In this document: positions 6,567 to 6,858 of the stretch, piece after piece
Position numbering within the stretch: position 1 is the stretch's first letter
Layout of the letters: the number at the start of each line of letters is the position of its first letter
Assembly: GCA_013041945.1 (NCBI GenBank)
Contig: JABDRC010000360.1
Coordinates: forward strand, 1-6,858
Length of the DNA stretch: 6,858 bases
Direction: 5' to 3'
Source of the DNA: Halobacteria archaeon
Lineage (GTDB): Bacteria > Pseudomonadota > Gammaproteobacteria > UBA9214
Made by a program: the position numbers and the translations under genes
The notes under the pieces: generated by a model
Databases searched by the model: none
Seen by the model: only the letters and a program-made list of their open reading frames with translations
What the model was told of the DNA's origin: nothing

Positions 6567-6707
6567 GCCACAGAGTCCACAGAGATCACAGAGAACTGTA
6601 TTTCTTATCCCAATACTGAAATCTGAATGCCGGGATGACGCATGTGCTGAAGGCAGAGTAATTTGTAATTTCTCTGTGTACTCTGTGTACTCTGTTTCCT
6701 CTGTGGC
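6567..6707. repeat. Inverted repeat of ACAGAG units on a 9-base period, between rnm and yciO
   Basis: The left arm (6567-6594) starts GCCACAGAG and has ACAGAG at 6570, 6579 and 6588. The right arm (6671-6707) carries CTCTGT at 6672, 6681, 6690 and 6699 and ends CTCTGTGGC. Every unit is exactly 9 bases from the next, with three variable bases between cores. The outer 9 bases of the arms are perfect reverse complements; inside, the cores pair and the spacers mismatch. The arms enclose about 76 AT-richer bases (6595-6670) without an evident gene. T5 (6710-6714) follows the right arm, and A5 (6558-6562) precedes the left arm, giving T5 on the other strand. It could be a dispersed intergenic repeat or MITE-like element that now also serves as a bidirectional terminator. 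No clear target-site duplication was found. Confidence 0.8.
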
Positions 6708-6731
6708 GATTTTTACGATGTTGATTTAGCT

Positions 6732-6858
6732 ATGAGCCAGTTTTTCCAGATTCATCCGGTCAATCCGCAACAGCGCCTGATTTATCAGGCAGTGGAAATC
6801 ATTCGCCAGGACGGTCTCGTTGCCTACCCGACCGACTCCAGCTATGCGCTGGGCTGTC
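6732..6858 (+). CDS. yciO: YciO, Sua5/YrdC/YciO-family protein (3' end outside window)
   Basis: Only the first 42 codons are present. The start MSQFFQIHP, then NPQQRLI, AVEIIR and YPTDSSYALGC, closely matches the N-terminus of E. coli YciO as I remember it; PTDS.YALGC is the family's conserved loop at the start of the nucleotide-binding fold. Relatives TsaC/Sua5 make threonylcarbamoyl-adenylate for the tRNA t6A modification; YciO is a related protein whose role is less clear. No good ribosome site precedes ATG 6732, but the match at the N-terminus fixes the start. The gene starts 25 bases after the inverted repeat, so its promoter or leader may lie within or directly after that element. Confidence 0.93.
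   Translation, partial: MSQFFQIHPVNPQQRLIYQAVEIIRQDGLVAYPTDSSYALGC

Noticed and set aside
6567..6707. CRISPR-like reading of the ACAGAG repeats
   Set aside because: Units are 9 bases with 3-base gaps and opposite orientation in the two arms; there are no spacers of CRISPR length and no cas genes.

Overview
The window looks like a GC-rich gammaproteobacterial chromosome. The clearest pointer is the last gene: its N-terminus closely resembles E. coli YciO as I recall it. A YciB septation-protein gene, a YciI gene and an RNase AM (YciV/TrpH) gene lie nearby; in E. coli, as I remember it, these are spread over the wider trp-tonB neighbourhood. The genus cannot be fixed. A free-living, possibly sulfur-oxidising or Pseudomonas-like gammaproteobacterium is only a guess.

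Layout. (1) Bases 1-2786, plus strand: the 3' part of a membrane-bound GGDEF-EAL protein with intact motifs for making and breaking cyclic-di-GMP, then a MinD/ParA/FlhG-like P-loop protein that has lost key residues of its family. An 8-bp perfect hairpin lies just before the second gene. (2) Bases 2787-2830: a short convergent gap with a strong GC hairpin, probably a terminator. (3) Bases 2831-5571/5580, minus strand: a compact five-gene run read from right to left: an unknown helical protein, yciB, yciI, a bolA-family gene and a lipoprotein parvulin-type peptidyl-prolyl isomerase. yciB/yciI overlap by 1 base and yciI/bolA are 1 base apart, so at least these are co-translated. (4) Bases 5581-5702: a divergent promoter region. 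(5) Bases 5703-6858, plus strand: rnm, then yciO, which runs off the window edge. Between them lies an AT-richer gap with a striking inverted repeat built from ACAGAG units on a strict 9-base period.

How the genes work together: the left pair suggests c-di-GMP signalling next to a possible polar-positioning or flagellar/pilus regulator. The central operon combines envelope functions (YciB, inner-membrane-anchored foldase) with an iron-sulfur/redox factor (BolA). The right pair handles RNA or nucleotide turnover and a tRNA-modification-related protein.

I found no mobile element with a transposase, no CRISPR array, no tRNA or rRNA and no defence system. Most of the window is conserved housekeeping sequence. 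The points most worth a second look are the degenerate MinD-like protein, the 9-base-period inverted repeat and the unknown protein at the head of the yciB operon.
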